A stretch of 64,000 nucleotides of DNA from Haloglomus salinum (GTDB lineage Archaea; Halobacteriota; Halobacteria; Halobacteriales; Haloarculaceae). The notes beneath the pieces are model-generated. The model had not been told where the DNA came from and ran no database searches. It saw only the letters and a program-made list of their open reading frames with translations. Shown here in pieces: positions 33,957 to 42,000 of the stretch. The stretch lies in NCBI RefSeq assembly GCF_024298825.1, contig NZ_CP101153.1, positions 1,922,001-1,986,000 of the forward strand, read 5' to 3'. The position numbers and the translations under genes were made by a program. The first letter of the stretch is position 1; every line of letters begins with the position of its first letter.

Positions 33957-34427
33957 ATGAAGGACGGCGAACTGGATGCGACGGACCGGCGCATCCTCTA
34001 CCACCTCCAGCAGGACGCGAGACGGACCTCGTCGAGCGATATCGCAGACGAGCTCGACCTCTCCTCGAGCACCGTCCGGACCCGGCTCAACCGGCTCGAG
34101 GAGAGCGGCATCATCCGCGGGTACCACGTCGATATCGACTACGACCTGGCGGGTTACCCCCTGTACACGAAGATCATCTGTACAGCCGCGGTCACGGAGC
34201 GGGACGAACTCGCCAACCAGGCCCGGGAGATACACGGTGTCACGGCCGTCCGCGAGATCATGACCGGCAAGCGGAACGTCTACGTGAACGCCATCGGGCA
34301 GAGCCACGACGACCTCAACCGCATCGCCGGGGAACTCGACGAGCTCGGACTCGATATCGTCGACGAGCAGATCATCCGGGACGAGTACGTCTGCCCGTAC
34401 CACGGGTTCCTCGACCCGGACGAATAA
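33957..34427 (+). CDS. Lrp/AsnC-family transcription regulator
   Basis: The 156-residue protein starts at the ATG at 33957. The winged helix is at residues 5-60 (LDATDRRILYHLQQDARRTS, SSDIADELDLSSSTVRTRL). The RAM ligand domain follows (DYDLAGYPLYTKIICTA, EIHGVTAVREIMTGKRNVYV), and a YVCPYHGFLDP tail closes it. It is divergent from the TrkA-N/APC transporter operon, the usual arrangement of a local amino acid-responsive regulator and its transporter. Confidence 0.9.
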   Translation: MKDGELDATDRRILYHLQQDARRTSSSDIADELDLSSSTVRTRLNRLEESGIIRGYHVDIDYDLAGYPLYTKIICTAAVTERDELANQAREIHGVTAVREIMTGKRNVYVNAIGQSHDDLNRIAGELDELGLDIVDEQIIRDEYVCPYHGFLDPDE

Positions 34428-34539
34428 GTCTGGAAAGCGGTAACTAATCCATCTATTCTGGCCTCAGGAAGGGAGAATCTACTTTTGAGGGGTTATCCGG
34501 CTCCAATATCTGTCATCTGGGTCGGCTCCGGGACGCTGG

Positions 34540-35493
34540 TCAGTCGGCGGTGAGCTCGTCGGCCGTGTCCAGCGCCACCAGTTCGTCCACGTCCGGAATC
34601 TCGGCGTCGGCGTCGGTGATGATCTCGATACGGCGCGTGAGCTTGTCGCGGGCGTACTCGACGAGCGGCACGGGGTCGATGAACTCCTCGTCGTAGGTGA
34701 CGATGTCGGCCACGTTCGTCATCTGGGCCTGCAGGACGTCCTGCACCCCCTGTGGGTCGACCCCGTCCTCGGCGATATGCTGCTGGACCTTGTGCATCCC
34801 GAAGCCGACGTGGCGGCCCTCGTCGCTGCGGATGTAGCTGAGCCCCTCGACCAGCCCCGGGAGGTGGGGCACCTCCGGCGCGTGGTCGAGAATCAGTTCC
34901 TCGGAGGTGTCCGCCTGGAAGGCGCTGGTCAGCCCGAAGTAGCCGGTCTGTGCGAGGACGGACTCGACGACGAGGTGGTAGTGGCAGTACGCGTCCACGC
35001 GGTTCTCGGGGGTGTCGTCCTCGAGCAGGCGGTGCATCGACGCCTCGACGTCGTCGAACAGGTCGACGTAGGCGTCCATGAAGTAGCGGTCGTCGGTCGG
35101 CTTCACCGGTTCCCAGCCCCGTTCCTCGGCGACCGGCAGGAGCACCTCCCGCCAGTAGCGGTCGAAGAAGGCGGTGTGTTTGGCCTCCTCGTAGAGCTGC
35201 GAGGTGAGGAACAGCTGGTCGTCGATGTCGTCGAGCGCGATGGCCAGCGGCGCGAGGTCCTCGGTGACGGCCTCCTCGCCCGCGCCGAACAGGGCGAGCC
35301 CCTGCGCGAGCGCGTCGGAGTCGTCCTCCTCGAAGTCGGCCTCCATGAGGGCCCGCCGGTCCTGTTCGAGCAGGTCGTCGGCGATGTCCTCGTACGGGTC
35401 CCAGTGGTTGTAGACGGCGTGGCGGAAGTATCCCCCCGACTGGCTGTCCGGGTCGAGGCGGAGCGACCGGCTGGTGTCGGCGTATCGACTCAT
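34540..35493 (-). CDS. R2-like ligand-binding oxidase (R2lox)
   Basis: The 317-residue protein starts at the ATG at 35493. It is a ferritin-like di-metal protein of the ribonucleotide-reductase R2 superfamily. The metal ligands of the R2lox group can be placed: E73 (GEEAVTEDL), E103 and H106 (EEAKHTAFF), E177 (YHLVVESVLAQTGYF), E225 and H228 (SDEGRHVGFG). V76 and Y172 match the Val/Tyr pair that forms an ether cross-link in the Mycobacterium tuberculosis enzyme. Known members build a Mn/Fe cofactor and bind a fatty acid. It is not an RNR subunit. The physiological substrate is unknown. No large RNR subunit is nearby. Confidence 0.85.
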   Translation of the reverse strand: MSRYADTSRSLRLDPDSQSGGYFRHAVYNHWDPYEDIADDLLEQDRRALMEADFEEDDSDALAQGLALFGAGEEAVTEDLAPLAIALDDIDDQLFLTSQLYEEAKHTAFFDRYWREVLLPVAEERGWEPVKPTDDRYFMDAYVDLFDDVEASMHRLLEDDTPENRVDAYCHYHLVVESVLAQTGYFGLTSAFQADTSEELILDHAPEVPHLPGLVEGLSYIRSDEGRHVGFGMHKVQQHIAEDGVDPQGVQDVLQAQMTNVADIVTYDEEFIDPVPLVEYARDKLTRRIEIITDADAEIPDVDELVALDTADELTAD

Positions 35494-35633
35494 ACCTCCT
35501 CCGTTTGTGAACGAGTCCCGATGTCTGCACCGCCCGCATGCTGCGGCCCTTGATAAGCTGACCGGCGATGGACGCCTGCTGGATGCTCCCGGCTCACAAA
35601 CACCTAACTCCCCTCCCTCCGGCACGTGTTCGC

Positions 35634-36644
35634 ATGACGGACCTCCGCATCGACGCGAGCGTTCCGGGGCTGGACGAGCAGACCGCCGACCTGGCCGAGG
35701 CGGCCGAGGCCGCCGGCTTCGACGGTATCTGGGCGCCGGAACTGGACTTCGACCCCGTCCTCCCGCTGCCGGTCGTCGCCGAGCACACGACCGATATCGA
35801 ACTCGGGACCCGCATCGCCACCGCGTTCACCAAGAGTCCGATGGTGCTGGCGCTCCAGGGCTGGGACCTCCAGCGCTACTCCGACGGGCGCTTCGTACTG
35901 GGCATCGGGACGCAGGTGAAAGGGCACAACGAGCGCCGGTTCTCGGTCGACTTCGAGTGGGAGCGCCCCGGCCCGCGCCTGCGCGAGGTCGTCGAGTCCA
36001 TCAAGCACATCTGGGACGTGTTCGACGGCGAGGCCGACGAACTCGAGTACGACGGGGAGTTCTACCAGTTCTCGCTGCTGCCGGAGGCGTTCAACCCGGG
36101 GCCGCTCGACTCGGGCCCGCCGGACATCTGGGTCGCCGGCGTCAACGAGTACAACCTGAAGATGGCCGGCGGCACCGCCGACGGCCTCTGCATGCACGTG
36201 TTCAACACGCCCGAGTACACGGAGGAGGTCATCGAACCCACCGTGCGGGCCGGTGCCGAGCAGATGGACCGGCCGTTCGAGGAGGTGACCCTCTCGGCCA
36301 GCCCGTTCGTCATCACGGGCGACGAGAGCCGCCGGGAGGCCCGCCGCGAGGAGGTCCGGAGCCGCATCGCCTTCTACGGCTCGACGCGGACCTACCACGA
36401 CGTGCTGGAACTCCACGGCTGGGAGGACGTGGGGATGGAGCTGCACGAGCTCTCGAAGGAGGACGCGTGGGGGGAGATGTACGAGCTGGTGACCGACGAG
36501 ATGGTCGAGACGTTCGCCGTCGAGGCGCCTCCCGCGGAGCTGGCCGACGAGATCCGCGACGTGTACGGCGGCGTCGCCGACCGGGTGCAGCTGGAGTTCG
36601 ATCCGAGCGAGCCGTTCTGGGAGGACGTGGTCGGGGCGCTGTGA
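35634..36644 (+). CDS. LLM-class, probably F420-dependent oxidoreductase
   Basis: The 336-residue protein starts at the ATG at 35634. It has the luciferase-like TIM-barrel: early LAEAAEAAGFDGIWAPELDF, ELGTRIATAFTKSPMVLALQ, LQRYSDGRFVLGIGTQVKGH, REVVESIKHIWD, PDIWVAGVNEYNLKMAGGTA. Haloarchaea use F420, so F420 is the likelier cofactor than FMN. The substrate is unknown. It is divergent from the R2lox gene, with 140 bases between starts, which may share regulation. Confidence 0.87.
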   Translation: MTDLRIDASVPGLDEQTADLAEAAEAAGFDGIWAPELDFDPVLPLPVVAEHTTDIELGTRIATAFTKSPMVLALQGWDLQRYSDGRFVLGIGTQVKGHNERRFSVDFEWERPGPRLREVVESIKHIWDVFDGEADELEYDGEFYQFSLLPEAFNPGPLDSGPPDIWVAGVNEYNLKMAGGTADGLCMHVFNTPEYTEEVIEPTVRAGAEQMDRPFEEVTLSASPFVITGDESRREARREEVRSRIAFYGSTRTYHDVLELHGWEDVGMELHELSKEDAWGEMYELVTDEMVETFAVEAPPAELADEIRDVYGGVADRVQLEFDPSEPFWEDVVGAL

Positions 36645-36777
36645 CAGCCCCGTCGGTGTCTTACGGCCCGCTCCCCGCTCGGTTACTGGGCGCCTCCCTG
36701 CGGTCGGCGCCCGTCACTCCTCACGGCTCCCGTCGGTCGCCGTTCGGATACCGTGGGCCCGCTCCATTCGGCCCCAC

Positions 36778-37878
36778 TCACTCCTCCTCGGTCTCGTCTT
36801 CGGGCAGGTTCATCGCCTCGACCAGCCGCCCGGTGACGATGCCATCGACGAACTCGACCAGTCGCTCGTCCGTCGCCGCGTCGGCGAACAGCCCCAGTGG
36901 TATCTTGCCGCCGGCCATCTCCCGGTGTCCGCCGGCGCTCCCGACGTCCGCGAACGCCGTATCCAGCACCTCGCCGATGTGGACCCGGGAGTCGGTGGTG
37001 CGGGCGCTCAGCTCGATGCAGTCGTCGACGATGCCGAAGACGACCGCGCTTCCGACGCCCTCGAGTTCGACGAGGTAGTCCGCCGACTGTGGGAGCGCGT
37101 CCCGCTCGTCCGTCCGGCCGACGTGCGAGATGAGCGTGGAGGCCCGGACCTCGCGGTTGTCGATGGCGGTGCCGAGAGCGTCGGCCGTCGAGCCGGTGAC
37201 CGGCGGGCTCGCCAGCTGCCGGAGCGTCTTCTCGTCGGCGTGTGGGTGGAGTACGGCGGCGGCCTCGTGCTCGGCGGCGGTCACGCCCCGGAGGAAGCCG
37301 AGCGTCTCCCGTCGGACCGCGAACAGCAGCCCGGTCGCGAGCCGTCCCTCCAGGTCGACCCCCAGCGCGTGGATGTACTCCGTGAGGATGGTCGCCGTCG
37401 CCCCCGCCGCCTCCCGCCGGTCGACGAACCGCGCCTCGACGCCCTCTGCCGGGTGGTGGTCGATGACCACGTCTATCTGTGTCCCCTCGGGGACGGCGTT
37501 GTTCTGCCCCGGGACGGAGTGGTCGACGAACGCGACCGACCGGCCGTCCAGCAGTGCCGGGTCGAACGGTTCGAGGTCGAGTTCGAGCAGGTTGACGAAC
37601 GCCCGGTTCTGCTGGTGGGAGATGTTGCCATCGTAGCAGATGACCACGTCGTCGATGCCGGCGTCGCGGGCGAGCGCCGCGAGCGCCATCGCGCTCGCCA
37701 GGCAGTCCGGGTCCGGGTTGTCGTGGCAGACGACGGTGAGCGACTCCTCGGTGGCCAGCAGGTCGTGCAGTTCTCGGGGTCGGGAGGGTTCCGGGTCGCC
37801 CGGCTGCACGGCCGCCGTCCCGCCGCTGTCGTCGTCCGGCGGGTCGGCGTCGGTCGACTCGTCGTCGTGCTGTTGCAT
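36778..37878 (-). CDS. DHH-DHHA1 phosphoesterase (NrnA-like)
   Basis: The 366-residue protein has an acidic low-complexity start, then the DHH domain (TVVCHDNPDPDCLASAMALA, DDVVICYDGNISHQQNRA, VAFVDHSVPG, DVVIDHHPAEGVEARF). The C-terminal DHHA1 substrate domain holds GSAGGHREMAGG. Aspartates and the DHH of the metal site are intact. The family degrades nanoRNA, pAp or cyclic dinucleotides. The exact substrate is open. A second DHH gene follows upstream on the same strand with 45 bases between. Confidence 0.87.
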   Translation of the reverse strand: MQQHDDESTDADPPDDDSGGTAAVQPGDPEPSRPRELHDLLATEESLTVVCHDNPDPDCLASAMALAALARDAGIDDVVICYDGNISHQQNRAFVNLLELDLEPFDPALLDGRSVAFVDHSVPGQNNAVPEGTQIDVVIDHHPAEGVEARFVDRREAAGATATILTEYIHALGVDLEGRLATGLLFAVRRETLGFLRGVTAAEHEAAAVLHPHADEKTLRQLASPPVTGSTADALGTAIDNREVRASTLISHVGRTDERDALPQSADYLVELEGVGSAVVFGIVDDCIELSARTTDSRVHIGEVLDTAFADVGSAGGHREMAGGKIPLGLFADAATDERLVEFVDGIVTGRLVEAMNLPEDETEEE

Positions 37879-37923
37879 ACCGGCTCTTGGGCGGCACGGC
37901 CCAAGGATGTGCGGGTGGGTCGG

Positions 37924-39417
37924 TCAGCCCAGCTGGTCGCCGACGATGCGGTCCGCTTCCTCGATGAACGCGCGCTCCTCGCCCGCCGGGATGGTGGCCC
38001 CCGCGGCCACGTCGTGCCCGCCGCCCCCGCCCCCGACGGCCGCCGAGGCCTCGCCCATCACGACCGAGAGGTCGAGGCCCTGCCCCACGAGCGCGGGTGT
38101 GCCGCGCGAGGAGACCTTCGTCTCGTCCTCGTTCTTCCGCGCGAACGCGACGATGGGGGTGTTCCGGTCGACACCGCTCGTCCCGACGGCCATCCCGGCG
38201 ATGATGCCGACGATGGTCTCGCGGATCTCCTCGCCGGCGTCGAACCACTGGAGGTTGTCCTCGCGGGTGACGCCGGTCCGCTTGACCCAGTTCAGCCCCT
38301 CCGAGAGGTTGCGCCGGTGGTCCCGCAGGAGGGTCCGGGCCCGTGCGAGCCCCTCGTCGCGGTCGCCCCGGCAGACCGCGAGCCCCACGTCGGCCCGTTC
38401 GTAGCGCGCGGTCGCGTTCAGCAGCGTCGAGAACTCGCTCGCGTCGCGGAGTTCGGTCCCGACCGGCTCGTCGAGCAGCGTGTAGGTCGTCCCGACGAGG
38501 TTCTCGGCCTTCCGTGCCGGCACGCCGGAGCGGACCGCCCGTTCGACGAGCCCGGAGGTGATGGCCTTCTGCTCCTCGCGCGCGAGGTCGACCCAGGTCC
38601 GCCAGTCGCCGTCCTCGTCCTGCAGGTCCAGCTCCAGCGAGCGGAGGAACTCGATGGCGCCGGCCTCGTCGTTGGAGATGCCGGGGACGAACGTGTCGGT
38701 GGCGTACTCCAGCAGTTTCGGCAGGGGCCGGGTCTGCTTGCCGTACACCGCGAGGTCCTGGGCCTCCTCCAGCACCCCGGCGGCGACGCCCTCGGCGACG
38801 ATGCCGGCGTTGGCGCCGTGCAGTTCGCCCCCCGAGGCCTGCATGTCTCCGACCGCGCCGACGACGGCCAGCGCCGCGAGGTCGCGGTTGTCGGCGTCGT
38901 GCCCGTGCTCGCGCTCGGCTCCCACGGGTTCGAGCGCGCGGGCCAGCACGTACGCCGCGCCCGCGCCAGACAGCTCCGAGGCGCCGTTCAACCCCCGGAG
39001 CAGCGGGTTCAGGTGGAACTCCGTCTCGCAGTCGCCGCCGTCCGCGGCCTCCTCCTTCGCGGGCTGGTGGTGGTCCGCGATGACCGGCTCGAAGTGACCC
39101 TCACGCTCGTGGGCCGCGATGATATCGAGCTGGCCGCTGCCGAAGTCCGTGAACAGCACCGTCTCGTAGTCGCGGTCCGCGATGCCCGCGATGGACTCGG
39201 CGTCGAGCTGTTTCTCGAAGACGACCTCGTACGGGATGCCCGCGCGCTCCAGCGCGGTCGAGGCGACGGCGGCGCTGGTCAGCCCGTCGGCGTCGATGTG
39301 CGAGGCCAGCAGGACCCGGTCGGCCTCGGCGAGCCGCTCGGCACAGCGGACGGCGTCCTCGGCCAGTTCCGGCACCGGGAGGTCCTCCGGGTCCGGCGCG
39401 GCAACGGTGGCAGCCAT
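37924..39417 (-). CDS. RecJ-like DHH-DHHA1 exonuclease/phosphoesterase
   Basis: The 497-residue protein starts at the ATG at 39417. Motifs: LLASHIDADGLTSAAVAS (DADG), ETVLFTDFGSGQ, VIADHHQPA (DHH), and a Gly-rich DHHA1 loop AVGGGGGGHDVAAGA. The size and motif set match archaeal RecJ-like nucleases, some of which bind GINS at the replication fork. It should act on single-stranded nucleic acid ends in a metal-dependent manner. It is likely co-transcribed with the shorter DHH gene. Confidence 0.87.
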   Translation of the reverse strand: MAATVAAPDPEDLPVPELAEDAVRCAERLAEADRVLLASHIDADGLTSAAVASTALERAGIPYEVVFEKQLDAESIAGIADRDYETVLFTDFGSGQLDIIAAHEREGHFEPVIADHHQPAKEEAADGGDCETEFHLNPLLRGLNGASELSGAGAAYVLARALEPVGAEREHGHDADNRDLAALAVVGAVGDMQASGGELHGANAGIVAEGVAAGVLEEAQDLAVYGKQTRPLPKLLEYATDTFVPGISNDEAGAIEFLRSLELDLQDEDGDWRTWVDLAREEQKAITSGLVERAVRSGVPARKAENLVGTTYTLLDEPVGTELRDASEFSTLLNATARYERADVGLAVCRGDRDEGLARARTLLRDHRRNLSEGLNWVKRTGVTREDNLQWFDAGEEIRETIVGIIAGMAVGTSGVDRNTPIVAFARKNEDETKVSSRGTPALVGQGLDLSVVMGEASAAVGGGGGGHDVAAGATIPAGEERAFIEEADRIVGDQLG

Positions 39418-39505
39418 TACCCGACGGTGGGTCGGGTTCCCGGATAAACCTGCGGTCGGCTGCGGATGCACGCGGAGTTATGCTCTCGCCGGTCGAGTGG
39501 TCGGT

Positions 39506-39769
39506 ATGCGCATCGAGGTCTCTCCCCTGGAGCGGCGGACCGGCGGCTGGCTACTCCTCCTCGCCGGACTCGCGCACCTCCTCGCCCCGAACCTGACGGT
39601 GGATGTCGTCCGAGCCGCGTACGCCGAGACGCTGGACGCCGCGTTCATCCCCCGAGACGGCACGAACACCCGCGTCCGACTGGTGGGCGCGGTGCTGGTG
39701 GCTGTCGCGGTGGCGATGCGTTGGGGGACCGACGTGGGCCGCTCGGCCGGCGACTGCCGGGACAGTTAG
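39506..39769 (+). CDS. Small membrane protein
   Basis: The 87-residue protein (MRIEVSPLERRTGGWLLLLA...) has two hydrophobic segments (WLLLLAGLAHLLAPNLTV; VRLVGAVLVAVAVAMRWG) around a soluble loop. I do not recognise the family beyond haloarchaeal small membrane proteins. Its stop codon overlaps the first DtxR box (39766-39779). Confidence 0.6.
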   Translation: MRIEVSPLERRTGGWLLLLAGLAHLLAPNLTVDVVRAAYAETLDAAFIPRDGTNTRVRLVGAVLVAVAVAMRWGTDVGRSAGDCRDS

Positions 39770-39779
39770 GGCGGCCTAA
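39766..39779 (+). promoter_or_regulatory. DtxR-type iron box 1
   Basis: TTAGG-GCGG-CCTAA, a perfect 5-4-5 inverted repeat, 41 bases before the first receptor gene. Confidence 0.8.
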
Positions 39780-39801
39780 ACTTCGATGGGCTTTTCAATA
39801 G

Positions 39802-39815
39802 TTAGGGTGGCCTAA
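39802..39815 (+). promoter_or_regulatory. DtxR-type iron box 2
   Basis: TTAGG-GTGG-CCTAA, perfect, ending 5 bases before the ATG at 39821. It would cover the start of a leaderless transcript and block it when the repressor is iron-loaded. Confidence 0.82.
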
Positions 39816-39820
39816 ACCAT

Positions 39821-40981
39821 ATGGCAGACGACAGCGGCCGCGGTGTGTCGCGCAGGGACGTGCTGACGACCAGCGCTGGACTCGGCAGTGCGGCGTTGCT
39901 CGCGGGCTGTACCGGGGGCTTCGCGTCCGGCGGTGACGGTGGCGACGGCGGCAGCGGTGGCGAGGGAAGCTACACCGTGTCGATGGCGCCGACCGGCGAG
40001 GTCGAGTTCGACGCGCCGCCGGAGTCGGTGGCGCACTACTTCCCCGGCTACGCGGACATGGCCGTCGCCCTGGGACACGCGGACAGCATCAACTCCATCG
40101 GCGTCGTGAGCCGCTACCACGTCGACCACTACGACGAGCTCGACGGCGTCGCCATCGACAAGTCGTCGCTGACGGAGCTGGTGGGCGACAGCGGCATCGA
40201 CAAGGAGCTGTTCTACGACCTGGAGAGCGACCTCCACCTGATCGACCCGAAGTGGCTGGTCAACAACGGCTTCTTCGGCTTCGAGCAGGCGGACATCGAG
40301 GAGCTGTCCGAGAACGTGGCGCCGTTCCTCGGCAACACGGTCTTCCGCCGGACCGACAAGTGGCACGACTACCGCTTCTACACGATGTACGAGGCGTTCG
40401 GCAAGATGGCCGCGGTCCACCAGGAGCAGGAGCGCTACGAGTCGTTCCGGTCGTTCCACGACGAGTTCCTCGCAACCCTGCAGGCGTCGCTGCCCAGCGC
40501 CGACGCGCGCCCGAACGGGCTGCTGTGCTTCGCCGGTTCTGACGAGCCCGAGGTGTTCTCGCCCTACCGCCTCACGGACAAGGGGACCAACAAGAAGCCG
40601 TTCCGCGACCTGGGCATCCCGGACGGGCTGGCGGGAACCGGCATCGAGGGGCTGTCGACGAACGACCGCGGCCAGATCGACTACGAGACGATGCTGGACG
40701 TGGACCCCGACGCCATCTTCATCCGTGGGCACGAGGACAAGAGCCGCCAGGAGTTCGAGGACACCGTGGTCGCGTTCATGCAGGACCACAACACCGCCAG
40801 CGAACTGACCGCCGTGCAGGAGGGGCGCGTCCTCCGGGGTGGCCCAATCTACCTCGGCCCCATCCAGCACCTGTTCGTCACCGAGCGGCTGGCGCTGGAG
40901 TTGTTCCCGGACAGCTACTCCGGGGACCTGTTCGACCGTGACGAACTCGCGGAGATCGTGACGGGGAACCGCTCGGGATGA
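39821..40981 (+). CDS. Iron-siderophore-type ABC transporter substrate-binding lipoprotein 1
   Basis: The 386-residue protein has a Tat lipoprotein signal (VSRRDVLTTSAGLGSAALLAGC, lipobox Cys about 28) and a Gly/Asp linker. The helical-backbone binding domain of the FepB/BtuF class follows (YTVSMAPTGEVEFDAPPES, WHDYRFYTMYEAFGKMA). It shares a plan and many blocks with receptor 2 at 42001. It captures a ferric chelate at the cell surface for the permease/ATPase pair at 44782-46787. Two iron boxes precede it and the flavoprotein gene overlaps its end by 4 bases. Confidence 0.87.
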   Translation: MADDSGRGVSRRDVLTTSAGLGSAALLAGCTGGFASGGDGGDGGSGGEGSYTVSMAPTGEVEFDAPPESVAHYFPGYADMAVALGHADSINSIGVVSRYHVDHYDELDGVAIDKSSLTELVGDSGIDKELFYDLESDLHLIDPKWLVNNGFFGFEQADIEELSENVAPFLGNTVFRRTDKWHDYRFYTMYEAFGKMAAVHQEQERYESFRSFHDEFLATLQASLPSADARPNGLLCFAGSDEPEVFSPYRLTDKGTNKKPFRDLGIPDGLAGTGIEGLSTNDRGQIDYETMLDVDPDAIFIRGHEDKSRQEFEDTVVAFMQDHNTASELTAVQEGRVLRGGPIYLGPIQHLFVTERLALELFPDSYSGDLFDRDELAEIVTGNRSG

Positions 40982-41886
40982 CCACCGCTGGCGCGGAGCA
41001 ACGGGCGCCCGACCACGATGTCGTGGTCGTCGGCGGAGGCCCGACCGGCTGTTCGGCGGCGGTGTTCACTGCCCGGTACGGCCTCGATACGGTCGTCTTC
41101 GACCGCGGCCCCGCGGCTCTGCCCCGGTGTGCGTACCTGTCGAACTATCCCGGCTTCCCGGCCGGTATCGACGTCGAGACGTTCCAGGACCTGCTGCACG
41201 CCCACGTCGCGGAGGCGGGGGCCGACCGCCGCGAGGAGCAGGTGACGGCGGTCGAGCGCCGGGACGAGGAACCAGGGTTCGTCGTCGAGACGGACACCGG
41301 GGGCGAAGTCACGACGGAGTACGTCCTCGCGGCGGCGTGGTACGACGGCTCCTATCTCCGACCGCTCGGGGAGGACGCGATGTTCGAACTGCAGGAGCAC
41401 CACGGCGAGGAGGAGCGGTTCGCTCCCGACTACCCGGATGCGGACGGTCGCACGCCGGTCGAGGGGCTGTACGTGGCCTCACCCAGCGGCCGGAGCGAGC
41501 AGGCCATCATCGCGGCGGGCAACGGCGCCCACGTCGCCCGGAGCCTCGTCGAGGACGTGCGCCGCGACGAGGGCTACGCGGGCGACCTCGCGTCCCACTT
41601 CGACTGGCTCCGCTCGGAGTCGGAGTTCTCCGGCGAGTGGGCCGAGCGCGACCGCTGGCGCGAGTGGTTCGAGAACGAACTCCCGGACGATTACGACCTC
41701 GACGAGGACCGCCTCGTCGAACTCCGGGAGCGCTACATCGACGGGGCCTTCGGGACCGCGCTCTCCGACGAGGCGGCGGCAGCGCGAGCGGAGCGTGGCC
41801 GCCGGGAACTGATCGAGGGCATCGGGGCCGAGCGGGTGCTCGACGCCATCGACGACGAGCGAATCCGTGAGTACGTGAGCGAGTGA
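40978..41886 (+). CDS. Reduced thioredoxin-reductase-like flavoprotein
   Basis: The 302-residue protein opens with an FAD-binding dinucleotide fold (HDVVVVGGGPTGCSAAVFTA, then VVFDRGP). LSNYPGFPAGI resembles thioredoxin reductase, and FAD-closing VEGLYVASPSGRSEQAIIAAGNGAHVA follows. The central NAD(P)H domain and its CxxC pair are absent, and the last 120 residues are a charged helical tail. It overlaps the receptor gene by 4 bases in an iron-controlled operon. I infer a role in reducing the imported ferric complex or in handling its ligand, with electrons from an unknown partner. Confidence 0.72.
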   Translation: MTTAGAEQRAPDHDVVVVGGGPTGCSAAVFTARYGLDTVVFDRGPAALPRCAYLSNYPGFPAGIDVETFQDLLHAHVAEAGADRREEQVTAVERRDEEPGFVVETDTGGEVTTEYVLAAAWYDGSYLRPLGEDAMFELQEHHGEEERFAPDYPDADGRTPVEGLYVASPSGRSEQAIIAAGNGAHVARSLVEDVRRDEGYAGDLASHFDWLRSESEFSGEWAERDRWREWFENELPDDYDLDEDRLVELRERYIDGAFGTALSDEAAAARAERGRRELIEGIGAERVLDAIDDERIREYVSE

Positions 41887-41970
41887 GGAGTGCAGCGAGG
41901 CGCCGCGGCGGCTGGTTCACGGACGGAGCGGGCTCCCGGGAATCGTGGCCCGGGGGGCCGCAACCGCAGC

Positions 41971-41996
41971 AACTATATTGTTTTAGGCCAGCCTAA
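41971..41996 (+). promoter_or_regulatory. TATA element and DtxR-type iron box 3
   Basis: AACTATATTG at 41971-41980 is a good TATA element. It is followed by TTAGG-CCAG-CCTAA at 41983-41996, which sits inside the longer palindrome TTTTAGG...CCTAAAA. The box ends 4 bases before the ATG at 42001. Confidence 0.85.
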
Positions 41997-42000
41997 AAAC

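Noticed and set aside
34540-35493. Ribonucleotide reductase small subunit
   Set aside because: The Val/Tyr pair and spacing match R2lox, and no large subunit is present.
36925-39447. 840-codon plus-strand open frame
   Set aside because: Antisense of the two DHH genes, which carry full catalytic motifs.
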